Assembly: GCF_000317125.1 (NCBI RefSeq) | Contig: NC_019695.1 | Location: 2,654,336 to 2,718,335, forward strand | DNA length: 64,000 nucleotides | Reading direction: 5' to 3' | Source of the DNA: Chroococcidiopsis thermalis PCC 7203 | GTDB lineage: Bacteria; Cyanobacteriota; Cyanobacteriia; Cyanobacteriales; Chroococcidiopsidaceae | Part shown: positions 1 through 8,560 of the stretch, piece by piece | How the letters are laid out: every line of letters starts with the position of its first letter | Position numbering within the stretch: the stretch's first letter is position 1 | Notes under the pieces: generated by a model | Databases searched by the model: none | What the model saw: the letters and a program-made list of their open reading frames with translations, nothing else | Told to the model about the DNA's origin: nothing | Program-made: the position numbers and the translations under genes

Positions 1-606
1 TCAAATTATACGGGGATTGATTATTCGATGGAAATGGTGAAAGCGTGTCTAAAATGGCATAGCTCTCTAAATTTCATACATGGTGATGCTAGCGATATGC
101 ATATGTTTGATGGGGAAAGCTTTGATTTTATCATTTTTTCATTTAATGGCATAGATTGCATGTCTCATGAAAAGAGAATAAAAACATTGAAAGAAATTTA
201 TAGAGTTTTAAAAAGTGGCGGAATATTTGCATTTTCCAGCCATAATTTAGACGATCGCAAAATTGTCACTGCCTTTAATAAATACGACATGAAACGTCCG
301 CGAGCGATCGCAAGAAATCTTTTTAACGTTATGAGTTATTTGAAAGTAAGAAAGTATCAGATACACACTGATACATATGAAATTCTTAGCGATCCTTTAG
401 CCGGATTCGGACATTTGACATATTACATTAGAAAGCAAGAGCAGGTAAAGCAGCTTGTAAATATCGGTTTTAAAAACATTGCTATTCTCAATCGCCAAGC
501 CCAGTTCGTTGATATTAATTCTTTAGATAGAGATAGCGAGTGGTTGCACTACGTTTGTCAAAAACCTACTAGTAACGATCGCAATGAAGACAGTCAGCAA
601 AAGTGA
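1..606 (+). CDS. SAM-dependent methyltransferase, 5'-truncated by the window edge
   Basis: The frame is open from base 1, so the start codon and the glycine-rich SAM motif I lie outside the window; the ATG at 28 is probably internal. The visible part has the post-motif pattern of class I methyltransferases: FDFIIFSFNGIDCM (the strand 4 region) and then LKEIYRVLKSGGIFAFS (the motif VI region of Methyltransf_11/25 families). The gene is AT-rich and overlaps the next one by 23 bp, so it is probably co-transcribed with it and may methylate a sugar or glycan of the polysaccharide locus. The substrate cannot be read from the sequence. Confidence 0.75.
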   Translation, partial: SNYTGIDYSMEMVKACLKWHSSLNFIHGDASDMHMFDGESFDFIIFSFNGIDCMSHEKRIKTLKEIYRVLKSGGIFAFSSHNLDDRKIVTAFNKYDMKRPRAIARNLFNVMSYLKVRKYQIHTDTYEILSDPLAGFGHLTYYIRKQEQVKQLVNIGFKNIAILNRQAQFVDINSLDRDSEWLHYVCQKPTSNDRNEDSQQK

Positions 607-2380
607 AACGATCGTGGACAAACCTCTCGTTTCTGGGATTGTTATCTTCCTCAATGAAGAACAATTTATTGAGGAAGCGATCGCCAGTGTCTTTGCCCAG
701 ACTTACAACAACTGGGAACTGCTATTAGTTGATGATGGCTCCACGGACGGGAGTACGGCGATCGCCCGTCGCTATGCCGAACAATACCCTCACAAAGTCC
801 GTTATCTCGAACACGAAAATCATCAAAATTGCGGCATGAGTGCGGCGCGGAATTTAGGCGTTCGTCACGCTCAAGGCGAGTACATTGCTTTTCTCGATGC
901 TGACGACATTTGGTTGCCACAGAAATTGGTACAACAAGTTGCTATTCTAGAATCGCAGCCCGAAGCCGCCATGCTTTACGGACGCACTCACTTTTGGTTT
1001 AGTTGGACGGGAAACCAGAGCGATCGCCAATACAACTATTTCACAGAACTGGGCGTTGAACCCGACACTCTAGTCCAGCCACCCACGCTGCTAGAACTCT
1101 TTTTACAAAATGAATCTACCGTCGCATCTACTTGTAGCGTCCTGATCCGCCGCGAGGTATTTCAGAAGATTGGTGAATTTGAGCCAGAATTTCGCACCAT
1201 GTACGAAGATATGGTCTTTTACACCAAAATATTTCTTCAAGCACCCGTGTTTGTCTCCGGGAAATGCTGGGATCGATATCGACAGCACCCCCAAAGTAGT
1301 TGTCGCATAGCAATTGAGGAGGGAGAGTATAACTCTTTTCACCCCAGTCCCGCTCGTGGCACTTTCTTGCGTTGGGTAGAGGCTTACTTACGCGATCGCG
1401 GTGCTGAGAGAACGCAGGTGTGGAGCGTTCTCCAAACAGAATTACTGCCTTATCGGTATCCATTGTTGTATCCAGTAGGGCGAATGCTGAGACTGTGGCG
1501 ACAGCAGGCGAAAACGGTATTAAAGTCAGCTGGGCGGCGGGTTTTACCTAGAGACTTGCTGTACTGGCTGAAATTTCAAAAAAGATTTAGAGGTACGTCA
1601 CACTTGGGCGGAGTGCGCTTTGGTAATCTCCGCCGTCTCAAACCCGTCAGCCAAAACTTCGGTTTCAATCGCGGTTTGCCGATCGATCGCTATTACATTG
1701 AGAAATTTCTTGCCAGCCATGCCGATGCCATACGCGGACACGTATTGGAAGTGAGCGAAAACAAATACACGCTCAAGTTTGGCAGCGATCGCGTCAGCAA
1801 AAGCGATATCCTGCACGTAACTCAGGATAACCTCGCAGCAACAATAGTCGCTGACTTGACCTGTTGCGATGAAAACAGCGTACCCTCAAATACTTTCGAT
1901 TGCATTATTATTACGCAAACCCTACCGTTTATTTACGACGTGCGGGCGGCGATCGCAACTCTACACAGGATATTGAAGCCAGGGGGAGTTATATTAGCAA
2001 CTTTCGCTGGCATTAGCCAAGTCAGCCGTAGCGATATGGAAACTTGGGGAGAATACTGGCGATTTACAACCCTTTCAACTCGGAAGTTATTTTCTGAAGC
2101 TTTTCCAGCAGCCCAGATAAAAGTAGAAGCGTATGGCAATGTATTAGCTGCAATGTCATTTCTACAAGGATTAGCCGTCGAGGAACTGCGCCAAGAAGAA
2201 CTAGACTACTTCGATCCTGATTATGAATTGTTAATTAGCGTGAGGGTAACTAAACCAGAGGTAAATCATGAAAATACCTGGGAAAATACCTGGAGCCAAT
2301 CGGATACGACGGTTTGCCCGTCGCTGTCGCAACCGGCTTCAGCCAGGGTCGCTGATTCTGCTCTATCATCGCGTCACTGA
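584..2380 (+). CDS. Two-domain protein: GT2 glycosyltransferase fused to a degenerate methyltransferase domain
   Basis: Residues about 15-250 are a GT-A family 2 glycosyltransferase: VDDGSTDGS near 49-57, and the DAD-D nucleotide-sugar/metal motif at 105-108. Residues about 365-555 resemble a Methyltransf_11 domain, with FDCIIITQTLPFI and LHRILKPGGVILATF. The position of SAM motif I reads VLEVSENKYTLKFG and lacks the usual GxGxG, so SAM binding may be lost or altered. The N-terminal half is a close paralogue of the GT2 at 3735, sharing NCGMSA-RNLG, WTGN-SDR and AFLDADD. The last 38 codons overlap the start of the deacetylase gene. A role in glycan elongation is inferred from the domain and the neighbours. 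Confidence 0.85.
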   Translation: MKTVSKSETIVDKPLVSGIVIFLNEEQFIEEAIASVFAQTYNNWELLLVDDGSTDGSTAIARRYAEQYPHKVRYLEHENHQNCGMSAARNLGVRHAQGEYIAFLDADDIWLPQKLVQQVAILESQPEAAMLYGRTHFWFSWTGNQSDRQYNYFTELGVEPDTLVQPPTLLELFLQNESTVASTCSVLIRREVFQKIGEFEPEFRTMYEDMVFYTKIFLQAPVFVSGKCWDRYRQHPQSSCRIAIEEGEYNSFHPSPARGTFLRWVEAYLRDRGAERTQVWSVLQTELLPYRYPLLYPVGRMLRLWRQQAKTVLKSAGRRVLPRDLLYWLKFQKRFRGTSHLGGVRFGNLRRLKPVSQNFGFNRGLPIDRYYIEKFLASHADAIRGHVLEVSENKYTLKFGSDRVSKSDILHVTQDNLAATIVADLTCCDENSVPSNTFDCIIITQTLPFIYDVRAAIATLHRILKPGGVILATFAGISQVSRSDMETWGEYWRFTTLSTRKLFSEAFPAAQIKVEAYGNVLAAMSFLQGLAVEELRQEELDYFDPDYELLISVRVTKPEVNHENTWENTWSQSDTTVCPSLSQPASARVADSALSSRH

Positions 2381-3317
2381 CGTGAGTTGTGACCCTTGGG
2401 GATTGTGCGTGACACCCCAGCACTTTGCCGAGCAATTGCAAGTCTTGCGCCAATATACCCAGCTAACACAATTGCGGCGATTGAGCCAAGACGTAGCAGA
2501 GGGCAAACATCATCGCCGTCACGTTGTCATTACTTTTGACGATGGCTACGCTGATAACCTCCACAATGCCAAGCCAATACTCGAACGCTATGACGTACCT
2601 GCCACTATCTTTATTGCTAGCGGCTATGTCGATCGCGAACGAGAATTTTGGTGGGATGAGTTAGAGCGGCTATTTTTGCAACCTGGGGCATTACCCCAGC
2701 AACTAGAGCTAAATATCAATGGCTATCAATATCAGTGGGATTTGGGAGAATTTGCCAATTACACCGAGTCAACATACCAGCAGCATCGCCATTGGAAAGC
2801 AGAACAGGAAGATCCCCCCACTCCACGTCAGTTGGTCTATTACGAGGTCTGGAAACTACTTCGCGTTTTACCAGCAGGCGATCGCGATCGCATTTTAGAT
2901 CGACTGCTAACCTGGGCGGGAATGACAGCAGGTAGCCGTTCGACCCATCGTTCTCTCACCCGCGCAGAAGTAGCAACTCTAGAGCGGGGATCGCTCGTTG
3001 AAATCGGCGCTCACACGATCGCGCATCCATTTCTCTGCTCTCTGCCCTTATCTTCGCAGCAAGAAGAAATTTACCACAGCAAAGCTCAACTTGAAGAACT
3101 GCTCGGACACGAGGTGACAAGCTTTTCCTATCCCTTCGGCAACTACACCTCAGACTCGGTAGCTATCGTCCGCGATGCTGGCTTTAACTGTGCTTGTGCC
3201 ACGATTCACGCTAGCGTCCAACGCCATAGCAATCTGTTTGAGCTACCCCGCGTCGAAATTCAAAACTGGAATGGAGAAGAGTTTGCTAGGAGGCTATCGC
3301 GTTGGTTCGATGTTTGA
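2268..3317 (+). CDS. Polysaccharide deacetylase (NodB/CE4 family)
   Basis: This is a CE4-type metal-dependent N- or O-deacetylase acting on polysaccharide. LILLYHRV opens the fold at residues 29-36, TFDDGYADN carries the catalytic/metal aspartates D91-D92, and EIGAHTIAH carries the metal histidines H249 and H253. SFSYPFGNYT near 287 and the late LPRVEIQNW block match the family. The first ATG is needed because HRV lies only 33 residues in and no other good start precedes it; this forces a 113-bp overlap with the upstream gene. The basic N-terminus has no clear signal peptide. It probably modifies the product of the surrounding exopolysaccharide locus. Confidence 0.88.
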   Translation: MKIPGKIPGANRIRRFARRCRNRLQPGSLILLYHRVTDVSCDPWGLCVTPQHFAEQLQVLRQYTQLTQLRRLSQDVAEGKHHRRHVVITFDDGYADNLHNAKPILERYDVPATIFIASGYVDREREFWWDELERLFLQPGALPQQLELNINGYQYQWDLGEFANYTESTYQQHRHWKAEQEDPPTPRQLVYYEVWKLLRVLPAGDRDRILDRLLTWAGMTAGSRSTHRSLTRAEVATLERGSLVEIGAHTIAHPFLCSLPLSSQQEEIYHSKAQLEELLGHEVTSFSYPFGNYTSDSVAIVRDAGFNCACATIHASVQRHSNLFELPRVEIQNWNGEEFARRLSRWFDV

Positions 3318-3328
3318 ACAGTGAAGAG

Positions 3329-3355
3329 TGGCTAGTGGCTAGTGGCTAGTGGCTA
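3329..3355. repeat. Short direct repeat (GTGGCTA)n
   Basis: Three to four copies of the heptamer TGGCTAG sit directly after the deacetylase stop codon and before the 18-bp minisatellite. It belongs to the heptameric short tandem repeats common in cyanobacterial gaps. Confidence 0.7.
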
Positions 3356-3366
3356 GAGTTTCTCCC

Positions 3367-3708
3367 TTGTCTCCCCCCTCTGCCTTGTCTCCCCCCTCTG
3401 CCTTGTCTCCCCCCTCTGCCTTGTCTCCCCCCTCTGCCTTGTCTCCCCCCTCTGCCTTGTCTCCCCCCTCTGCCTTGTCTCCCCCCTCTGCCTTGTCTCC
3501 CCCCTCTGCCTTGTCTCCCCCCTCTGCCTTGTCTCCTCCCTCTGCCTTGTCTCCCCCCTCTGCCTTGTCTCCCCCCTCTGCCTTGTCTCCTCCCTCTGCC
3601 TTGTCTCCCCCCTCTGCCTTGTCTCCCCCCTCTCCCTTGTCTCCTCCCTCTGCCTTGTCTCCCTCCTTTCCCTTGTCTCCCTCCTCTCCCTTGTCTCCCT
3701 CAGCTTTC
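3367..3708. repeat. 18-bp minisatellite, 19 units
   Basis: The unit TTGTCTCCCCCCTCTGCC repeats head to tail without a gap. Units 1-9 are identical; later units carry C-to-T changes (TCCTCCC), and the last three degrade to TTGTCTCCCTCC-type variants. Because 18 is a multiple of 3, every frame stays open on both strands, giving artefactual repeat peptides of 127-140 residues. It sits between the deacetylase and the next GT2. A degraded short relative on the opposite strand lies at 26404-26470. Confidence 0.95.
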
Positions 3709-3734
3709 TTTCCCCGACTCCCAACTCCCAACTC

Positions 3735-4649
3735 ATGCAGCCACTTGTTTCAATTATTACTATATTTTTAAACGCTGAGGATTATATTGAAGAGGCGATC
3801 GCCAGTGCGATCGCTCAGTCATACGATGTTTGGGAACTGTTACTCGTTGATGATGGTTCTACGGATAGCAGTAGCAAAATTGCTCGCGACTATAGCGATC
3901 GATATCCCGAAAAAATTCGCTATTTAGAACATCCAGGTCATAAAAATTGCGGCATGAGTGCCTCGCGCAATCTGGGAATTCAACACGCAAGAGGAGATTA
4001 TATTGCCTTTTTAGATGCGGATGACGTTTATTTACCCGATAAAATTGCCCAACAAGTCGCAATTTTAGAGTCTCATCCTGAAGTTGGCTTGGTTTGTGGC
4101 AGAACGAAATGGTGGTACAGCTGGACGGGAAACGAGAGCGATCGCTCGCGAGATTTTCTTCAAAAGTATGCATTACCTTTGAATACTGCGATCTCTCCAC
4201 CTACCATTCTGATTCTATTTCTAAAAGATGAATGGGCTTCACTTTGCGATGTTATGGTACGTCGCCAAGCTGTTGAAACTGTAAATGGATATGAAACATC
4301 TTTTCGCGGTATGTATGAAGACCAAGCCTTTCATGCCAAACTCTGTTTGAAATACCCAACTTTTGTATCGAGCCAATGTTGGTATCTCTATCGCCAGCAC
4401 TCCCAAGCCTGTACTACTGACTCTCACGTTAGTGGCAAAACTCTAGCAGCGCGACAAATGTTTCTGACGTGGCTAGAAGACTATCTATCTAAGTCAGGAT
4501 TGCAGCAATCGGAAGTTTGGCGAGTTGTCCAACAGCAACTCTTTCCTTACCGTCATCCCCACCTACATCGACTCTGGTTGAAGTGGCGGTTTGGCATTGT
4601 GTGGCGCGGACAGAAAATATGGGAAAAATTCAAAATAACTAATGAATAA
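3735..4649 (+). CDS. GT2 family glycosyltransferase
   Basis: This is a complete GT-A fold enzyme: VSIITIFLN at the N-terminus, VDDGSTDSS near 38-46, the DAD-D motif at 94-97, and a C-terminal region with YEDQAFHAKL and WYLYRQH, typical of family 2 transferases using UDP or dTDP sugars. It is a paralogue of the N-terminal half of the protein at 584 but lacks the methyltransferase half, so the locus holds a long and a short version of the same transferase. It overlaps the following GT4 by 8 bp, which suggests translational coupling. The start follows the minisatellite directly, with no obvious Shine-Dalgarno sequence. Confidence 0.9.
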   Translation: MQPLVSIITIFLNAEDYIEEAIASAIAQSYDVWELLLVDDGSTDSSSKIARDYSDRYPEKIRYLEHPGHKNCGMSASRNLGIQHARGDYIAFLDADDVYLPDKIAQQVAILESHPEVGLVCGRTKWWYSWTGNESDRSRDFLQKYALPLNTAISPPTILILFLKDEWASLCDVMVRRQAVETVNGYETSFRGMYEDQAFHAKLCLKYPTFVSSQCWYLYRQHSQACTTDSHVSGKTLAARQMFLTWLEDYLSKSGLQQSEVWRVVQQQLFPYRHPHLHRLWLKWRFGIVWRGQKIWEKFKITNE

Positions 4650-5826
4650 ACTATTAATTATTTTTCCATCTGTAGAAAGGGGTGGGGCAGAGGAATACGC
4701 TCTAACTATTGCCCGTGATGCTCAGCAGCAAGGCTGGCAAGTTCATGCAGCTTTTCCTAAAACACCACAAACAACTTCTCTGGCTCAAGATTTTCAGCAG
4801 CATAAAATTAACTATCACTGTTTAGAAATAGCTGAAACTTATACTCGAAAACTCAGAACTTTACGGCAATATTTACCAGATTGCTTGCGGACGCTTTCCT
4901 TATTTTTACAAATTCAACCCGATGCGGTTATCATCGTTCTTCCTTGGGTAGACCGCAGTTTAGGTACTATTTTTGCTTGCGCTTATTTAAATGTTCCTAC
5001 AGTGGTGGTGTTTCAGCTAGTTCCTTGCCAAATTACCTTAAGCCAGTGGCAATTAACACTTTATAATTGGTCGAGAGTTAGAAATCAACAATGGGTAGCT
5101 GTTTCCCAATATAGTCAAAAGTTAGTTGGTAAGATATTCCAGATGCCAGTTAGTGAAGTGAAATGTATCTATAATGGAACAAAACTGGAAATGGACAAAA
5201 AGCAGAGCCTTCAAGAGATTGTAGCGCTGCGCGATCGCCTCCGGCAAGAATTAGAATTACCGTTAACTAGCCGTTTAGTTTTAACTGTCGGTCGGCTGAA
5301 CCAACAGAAAGGATACAGCGACCCAATCCCCATTATTCCCGCGATCGCTAAAGAATTTCCTGAAGTCAAGTTTATTTGGGTAGGAGATGGAGAACTGCGA
5401 TCGCAGTTACAAGCAGAAGTCAAAGCGACAAAAATAGAAGCATCTGTGCTGTTTCTTGGCTATCGAAATGACATACCGCAGTTACTCAAAGCCGCCGATC
5501 TCTTTTTATTTCCCAGTCATTATGAAGGATACCCCTTTGCTTTATTAGAAGCAATGGCTTACGGTCTACCAATTGTTGCTTCAAATGCTAATCCTATGCC
5601 AGAAATAATTACGGATCGGTTGGAAGGTTTATTATTTCGTAAGGGCGATCGCCACGATCTTTTAGCTAAGCTGCGATGGGCTTTGCAAAATCCCCTTTTA
5701 ATGCGAGGTATGGCAGAAAATGCCAAACTGCGAGTTCGTGAATTCTCTGCTACTAAAATGAGTTTTGAAACTTTGGATTTAGTGCAAAAGATAATAGTAA
5801 AAAATGGGAATCAAAACGTTGCCTGA
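4642..5826 (+). CDS. GT4 family glycosyltransferase
   Basis: GT-B fold retaining transferase. The N-terminal domain begins with FPSVERGGAEEYAL (donor-domain glycine-rich loop) and contains WVAVSQYSQ. The C-terminal domain has LTVGRLNQQKG near 214-224, FIWVGDGELR, and the EX7E catalytic/donor motif E295...E303 in YEGYPFALLEAMAYGLPIVAS. The length of 394 residues is normal. It overlaps the upstream GT2 by 8 bp and very likely acts in the same polysaccharide pathway. The sugar donor and linkage are not predictable. Confidence 0.9.
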   Translation: MNKLLIIFPSVERGGAEEYALTIARDAQQQGWQVHAAFPKTPQTTSLAQDFQQHKINYHCLEIAETYTRKLRTLRQYLPDCLRTLSLFLQIQPDAVIIVLPWVDRSLGTIFACAYLNVPTVVVFQLVPCQITLSQWQLTLYNWSRVRNQQWVAVSQYSQKLVGKIFQMPVSEVKCIYNGTKLEMDKKQSLQEIVALRDRLRQELELPLTSRLVLTVGRLNQQKGYSDPIPIIPAIAKEFPEVKFIWVGDGELRSQLQAEVKATKIEASVLFLGYRNDIPQLLKAADLFLFPSHYEGYPFALLEAMAYGLPIVASNANPMPEIITDRLEGLLFRKGDRHDLLAKLRWALQNPLLMRGMAENAKLRVREFSATKMSFETLDLVQKIIVKNGNQNVA

Positions 5827-5936
5827 GATAAAATTTTTTGTTCTAAGCAGCATGGCAAATAACCAAATATCTCAAGAGAAACCATGAATTATTTTAATTA
5901 TTTACAAACTTTTGCGTTTGATAAAGTGAGAATAAT

Positions 5937-7031
5937 ATGCACCATTTAAAGGTGATTTTTCTGCCTTGGTGGTCGAGAAATCCTTATCAGCAGCTTTTAG
6001 TAACGCATCTCCAGCTATTAGGTATAGACGTAAAAACTTTCAGTAATAATGGGAAATTATTTCTAACTCCAGAGGTTATTCGCTGGCGACCAGATATCGT
6101 TCACTTTCACTCACTATACCCATTCTATTTATCATCAAATCCGTTAGCTTTCGCAATCAAGCTCTTAGCATTTTTCAGTCAAATTATATTTTTAAAGCTT
6201 GCAGGAGTTAGAATCGTCTGGACAGTTCACGATTTAAAAAATCACGAAAACATGCAAGTGCGTGCAGAGCGAATTTATAGTATTTTTCTCGCTATATTTG
6301 CCGATGCTATTATTACTCATTGCGTACAAGCAAAACAGACGGTTATTAAATCATTTCATATCTTCAACAAAGATAAGGTTTTTGTTGTTTCACATCCCCA
6401 TTACATCAACTACTATGAAAATAATATAGACCGCGATACAGCGCGAAAAAAATTAGGTATAACAGATGCCAATCTAATTTTTCTATTTCTGGGATTGATT
6501 CGGGCTTACAAAGGCGTTCCCGAACTCATCAATGCTTTCAAGCAGCTAAAACAAGATAAAGTTTATTTAGTGATTGCTGGTAAAGCTTCTCAGGAATTAA
6601 CTCAACAGATTCAGCAACAAGTGCAAGATTGTCATGAAATTAAATTCATTCCGGGTTTTGTCGCTGACGAGCAATTACAAATCTATATGAATGCTTGCGA
6701 TGCGATCGTACTACCATACCGAGATATCTTAACCTCGGGTTCGGTAATTTTAGCTATGTCCTTCGGTCGTGCGTGTGTTGCTCCCCGTAAAGGCTGTATT
6801 AGCGAAGTAGTCGGTGACTTAGGAGGGTTTCTCTACAATCCAGAAGAAACGGACAGTTTGTTGTATGCTATGAAAGATGCAATTCAACATAAGTCTCAGT
6901 TGCAACAAATAGGCGATCGCAACCGCCGAGTAGTGGAGCAGTGGAGCTGGGATAGCTTTGCACGCACGACACTACAAATTTATCAGCATCGAGTTCGATC
7001 GACATCGAGCTTGCGATCGCCCCTGAATTGA
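5937..7031 (+). CDS. GT4-like glycosyltransferase with altered EX7E motif
   Basis: GT-B fold: PDIVHFHSLYPFYLS and TVHDLKNHE in the N-terminal half; LIFLFLGLIRAYKGVPELINAF, a canonical start of the donor domain, in the middle; and FIPGFVADEQLQIYMNACDAIVLPY towards the end. Where most GT4 enzymes have EX7E, this one reads YRDILTSGSVILAMSFG, a variant seen in a recognised subgroup that replaces the first glutamate. A hydrophobic stretch near residues 70-90 may be membrane-associating. It follows the previous GT4 after 110 bp of AT-rich DNA, in the same direction. Confidence 0.82.
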   Translation: MHHLKVIFLPWWSRNPYQQLLVTHLQLLGIDVKTFSNNGKLFLTPEVIRWRPDIVHFHSLYPFYLSSNPLAFAIKLLAFFSQIIFLKLAGVRIVWTVHDLKNHENMQVRAERIYSIFLAIFADAIITHCVQAKQTVIKSFHIFNKDKVFVVSHPHYINYYENNIDRDTARKKLGITDANLIFLFLGLIRAYKGVPELINAFKQLKQDKVYLVIAGKASQELTQQIQQQVQDCHEIKFIPGFVADEQLQIYMNACDAIVLPYRDILTSGSVILAMSFGRACVAPRKGCISEVVGDLGGFLYNPEETDSLLYAMKDAIQHKSQLQQIGDRNRRVVEQWSWDSFARTTLQIYQHRVRSTSSLRSPLN

Positions 7032-7119
7032 ATTTTGTCCATACCAAGCGGTTAGCGAGGAAAGACAAAATGTATGGTTTAACAGAGGTTAACTTATATA
7101 GTTTGCTGAGCAGAACGGC

Positions 7120-8511
7120 ATGAGCCTACGTACTCAAGTCATGCGAGGCGGGACGTTCTTAGTTCTGCGCCAAGCATTAGGTATGATTCTCTCTTTGGGA
7201 GGTGTTTTACTACTTACCCGCATTTTAGGTCCGAAAACATACGGGCTGTACTCTGCCACGCTAAATATTTTTGTCTACGTTCAAAGTCTCAGTCAGTTAG
7301 GAATTGAGATTTATCTGGTGCGGCAGAAAGATGAAGAAGACATCAAACTTTACCATCAAGCCTTTACCTTGCTGCTCTTACTGGCGCTAGGGGGTACTGG
7401 CATATCTCTCATAGGAATACCCTTATTACAAGAGTGGGTGCGCCTAGAAGGATTTAGCGATGTGGCTCGCGTCATGTTTCTGGGACTGCCAGTTGTGTTG
7501 CTGAGTCAAGTTCCTTTAGCACGACTAGAGCGGCACTTGGATTACAAACACGTCGCTTTGATCGAACTGAACGGTCAGTTCGTTTACTACTTAGTCGCCC
7601 TTCCTCTGGCGTTTCAGGGAGCTGGTGTCTGGTCGCCTGCGATTGGATGGTGGATGCAACAAGTTATGACTTTAGGACTGCTTTACTGGCGGGCAGATTA
7701 TCGCCCTCGTTTGCATTGGCAACCAGATGTTATTAAGCAAATGCTGAGCTACAGCGTTGGCTACTCTGCCTCCTCCTGGGTTTGGCAACTGCGTAACCTG
7801 GTCAACCCCTTAGTGGTTGGTAGGTATGCAGGTGCGGAAGCAGTGGGATTTGTCGCTTTAGCGATTCGGATTGTGGAAGTCCTGAGTTTTGTCAAAACCG
7901 CAACTTGGCGATTGTCGATCGCAGCTTTGGCTCGTCTCCAAGGCGATCGCGTGCGACTCGGTAAAGCAGTGAGCGAAGGTATGAGCCTTCAGATCTTAGC
8001 GCTGGGTCCCCTGTTAGTATTCGTTAGTTGGCTCAATCCTTGGCTGATACCGTTGTTGTTCGGTCAGCACTGGTTGCCAGTCATTCAAATCTATCCTTTT
8101 ATTGCCCTCAGTTACCTCAGCAACGCCGTGTTCAATCTCCATTGTTCCGTGCTTTACGTCTTGCAGCGCAACTGGGAAGTGACAGCTTTCCACTTAGCAC
8201 ACATTATCTTGTTTGCTGGCACGGCGTTGGTTGCAACCTCTCATTTTAATGGCTTCGTCGGCTACGGCTGGGGCGAGGTAGCGGCTTTAGCTAGCTATGC
8301 CGTTCTCCATGTTTTTGTCGTGCAACATATTAAAAGTCCTGCCTATCGCTTACCCACAATTTGGTGGCTAGCTTTGGTAGGAGCTTTATTTATTTACCAA
8401 TTGGGTTGGTGGTCTGCTTTAGGTTTGGTCGCGCTGTTTTGTATGCCTGCTACCTATCGACAGTTGAAATACTACATCGATAGCCTGCGGCAAGCTCAAT
8501 CAGATCGTTAA
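7120..8511 (+). CDS. Wzx-type oligosaccharide flippase
   Basis: A 463-residue polytopic membrane protein with about 12-14 hydrophobic segments, of the polysaccharide-biosynthesis/MATE-like flippase family. The N-terminus TFLVLRQALGMILSLGGVLLLTRILGP matches the start of PST transporters, with the signature RILGPKTYGLYS. In a Wzx/Wzy pathway it would move lipid-linked repeat units across the plasma membrane. It sits between the GT4 group and the second GT2, as expected for a repeat-unit assembly locus. Confidence 0.87.
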   Translation: MSLRTQVMRGGTFLVLRQALGMILSLGGVLLLTRILGPKTYGLYSATLNIFVYVQSLSQLGIEIYLVRQKDEEDIKLYHQAFTLLLLLALGGTGISLIGIPLLQEWVRLEGFSDVARVMFLGLPVVLLSQVPLARLERHLDYKHVALIELNGQFVYYLVALPLAFQGAGVWSPAIGWWMQQVMTLGLLYWRADYRPRLHWQPDVIKQMLSYSVGYSASSWVWQLRNLVNPLVVGRYAGAEAVGFVALAIRIVEVLSFVKTATWRLSIAALARLQGDRVRLGKAVSEGMSLQILALGPLLVFVSWLNPWLIPLLFGQHWLPVIQIYPFIALSYLSNAVFNLHCSVLYVLQRNWEVTAFHLAHIILFAGTALVATSHFNGFVGYGWGEVAALASYAVLHVFVVQHIKSPAYRLPTIWWLALVGALFIYQLGWWSALGLVALFCMPATYRQLKYYIDSLRQAQSDR

Positions 8512-8560
8512 CATCACTTGACAAAAATCAGTCATAAGTCAGTCGTCATAAGGCAAATTT

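Noticed and set aside
3367-3708. CRISPR array
   Set aside because: The 18-bp units are contiguous, with no spacers and no cas genes.
3339-3771. Three overlapping repeat-peptide ORFs (EGGDKA, SPPSAL and GETRQR repeats) on both strands
   Set aside because: They are translations of an 18-bp minisatellite whose period keeps every frame open; there is no ribosome binding site, and they carry no domain.
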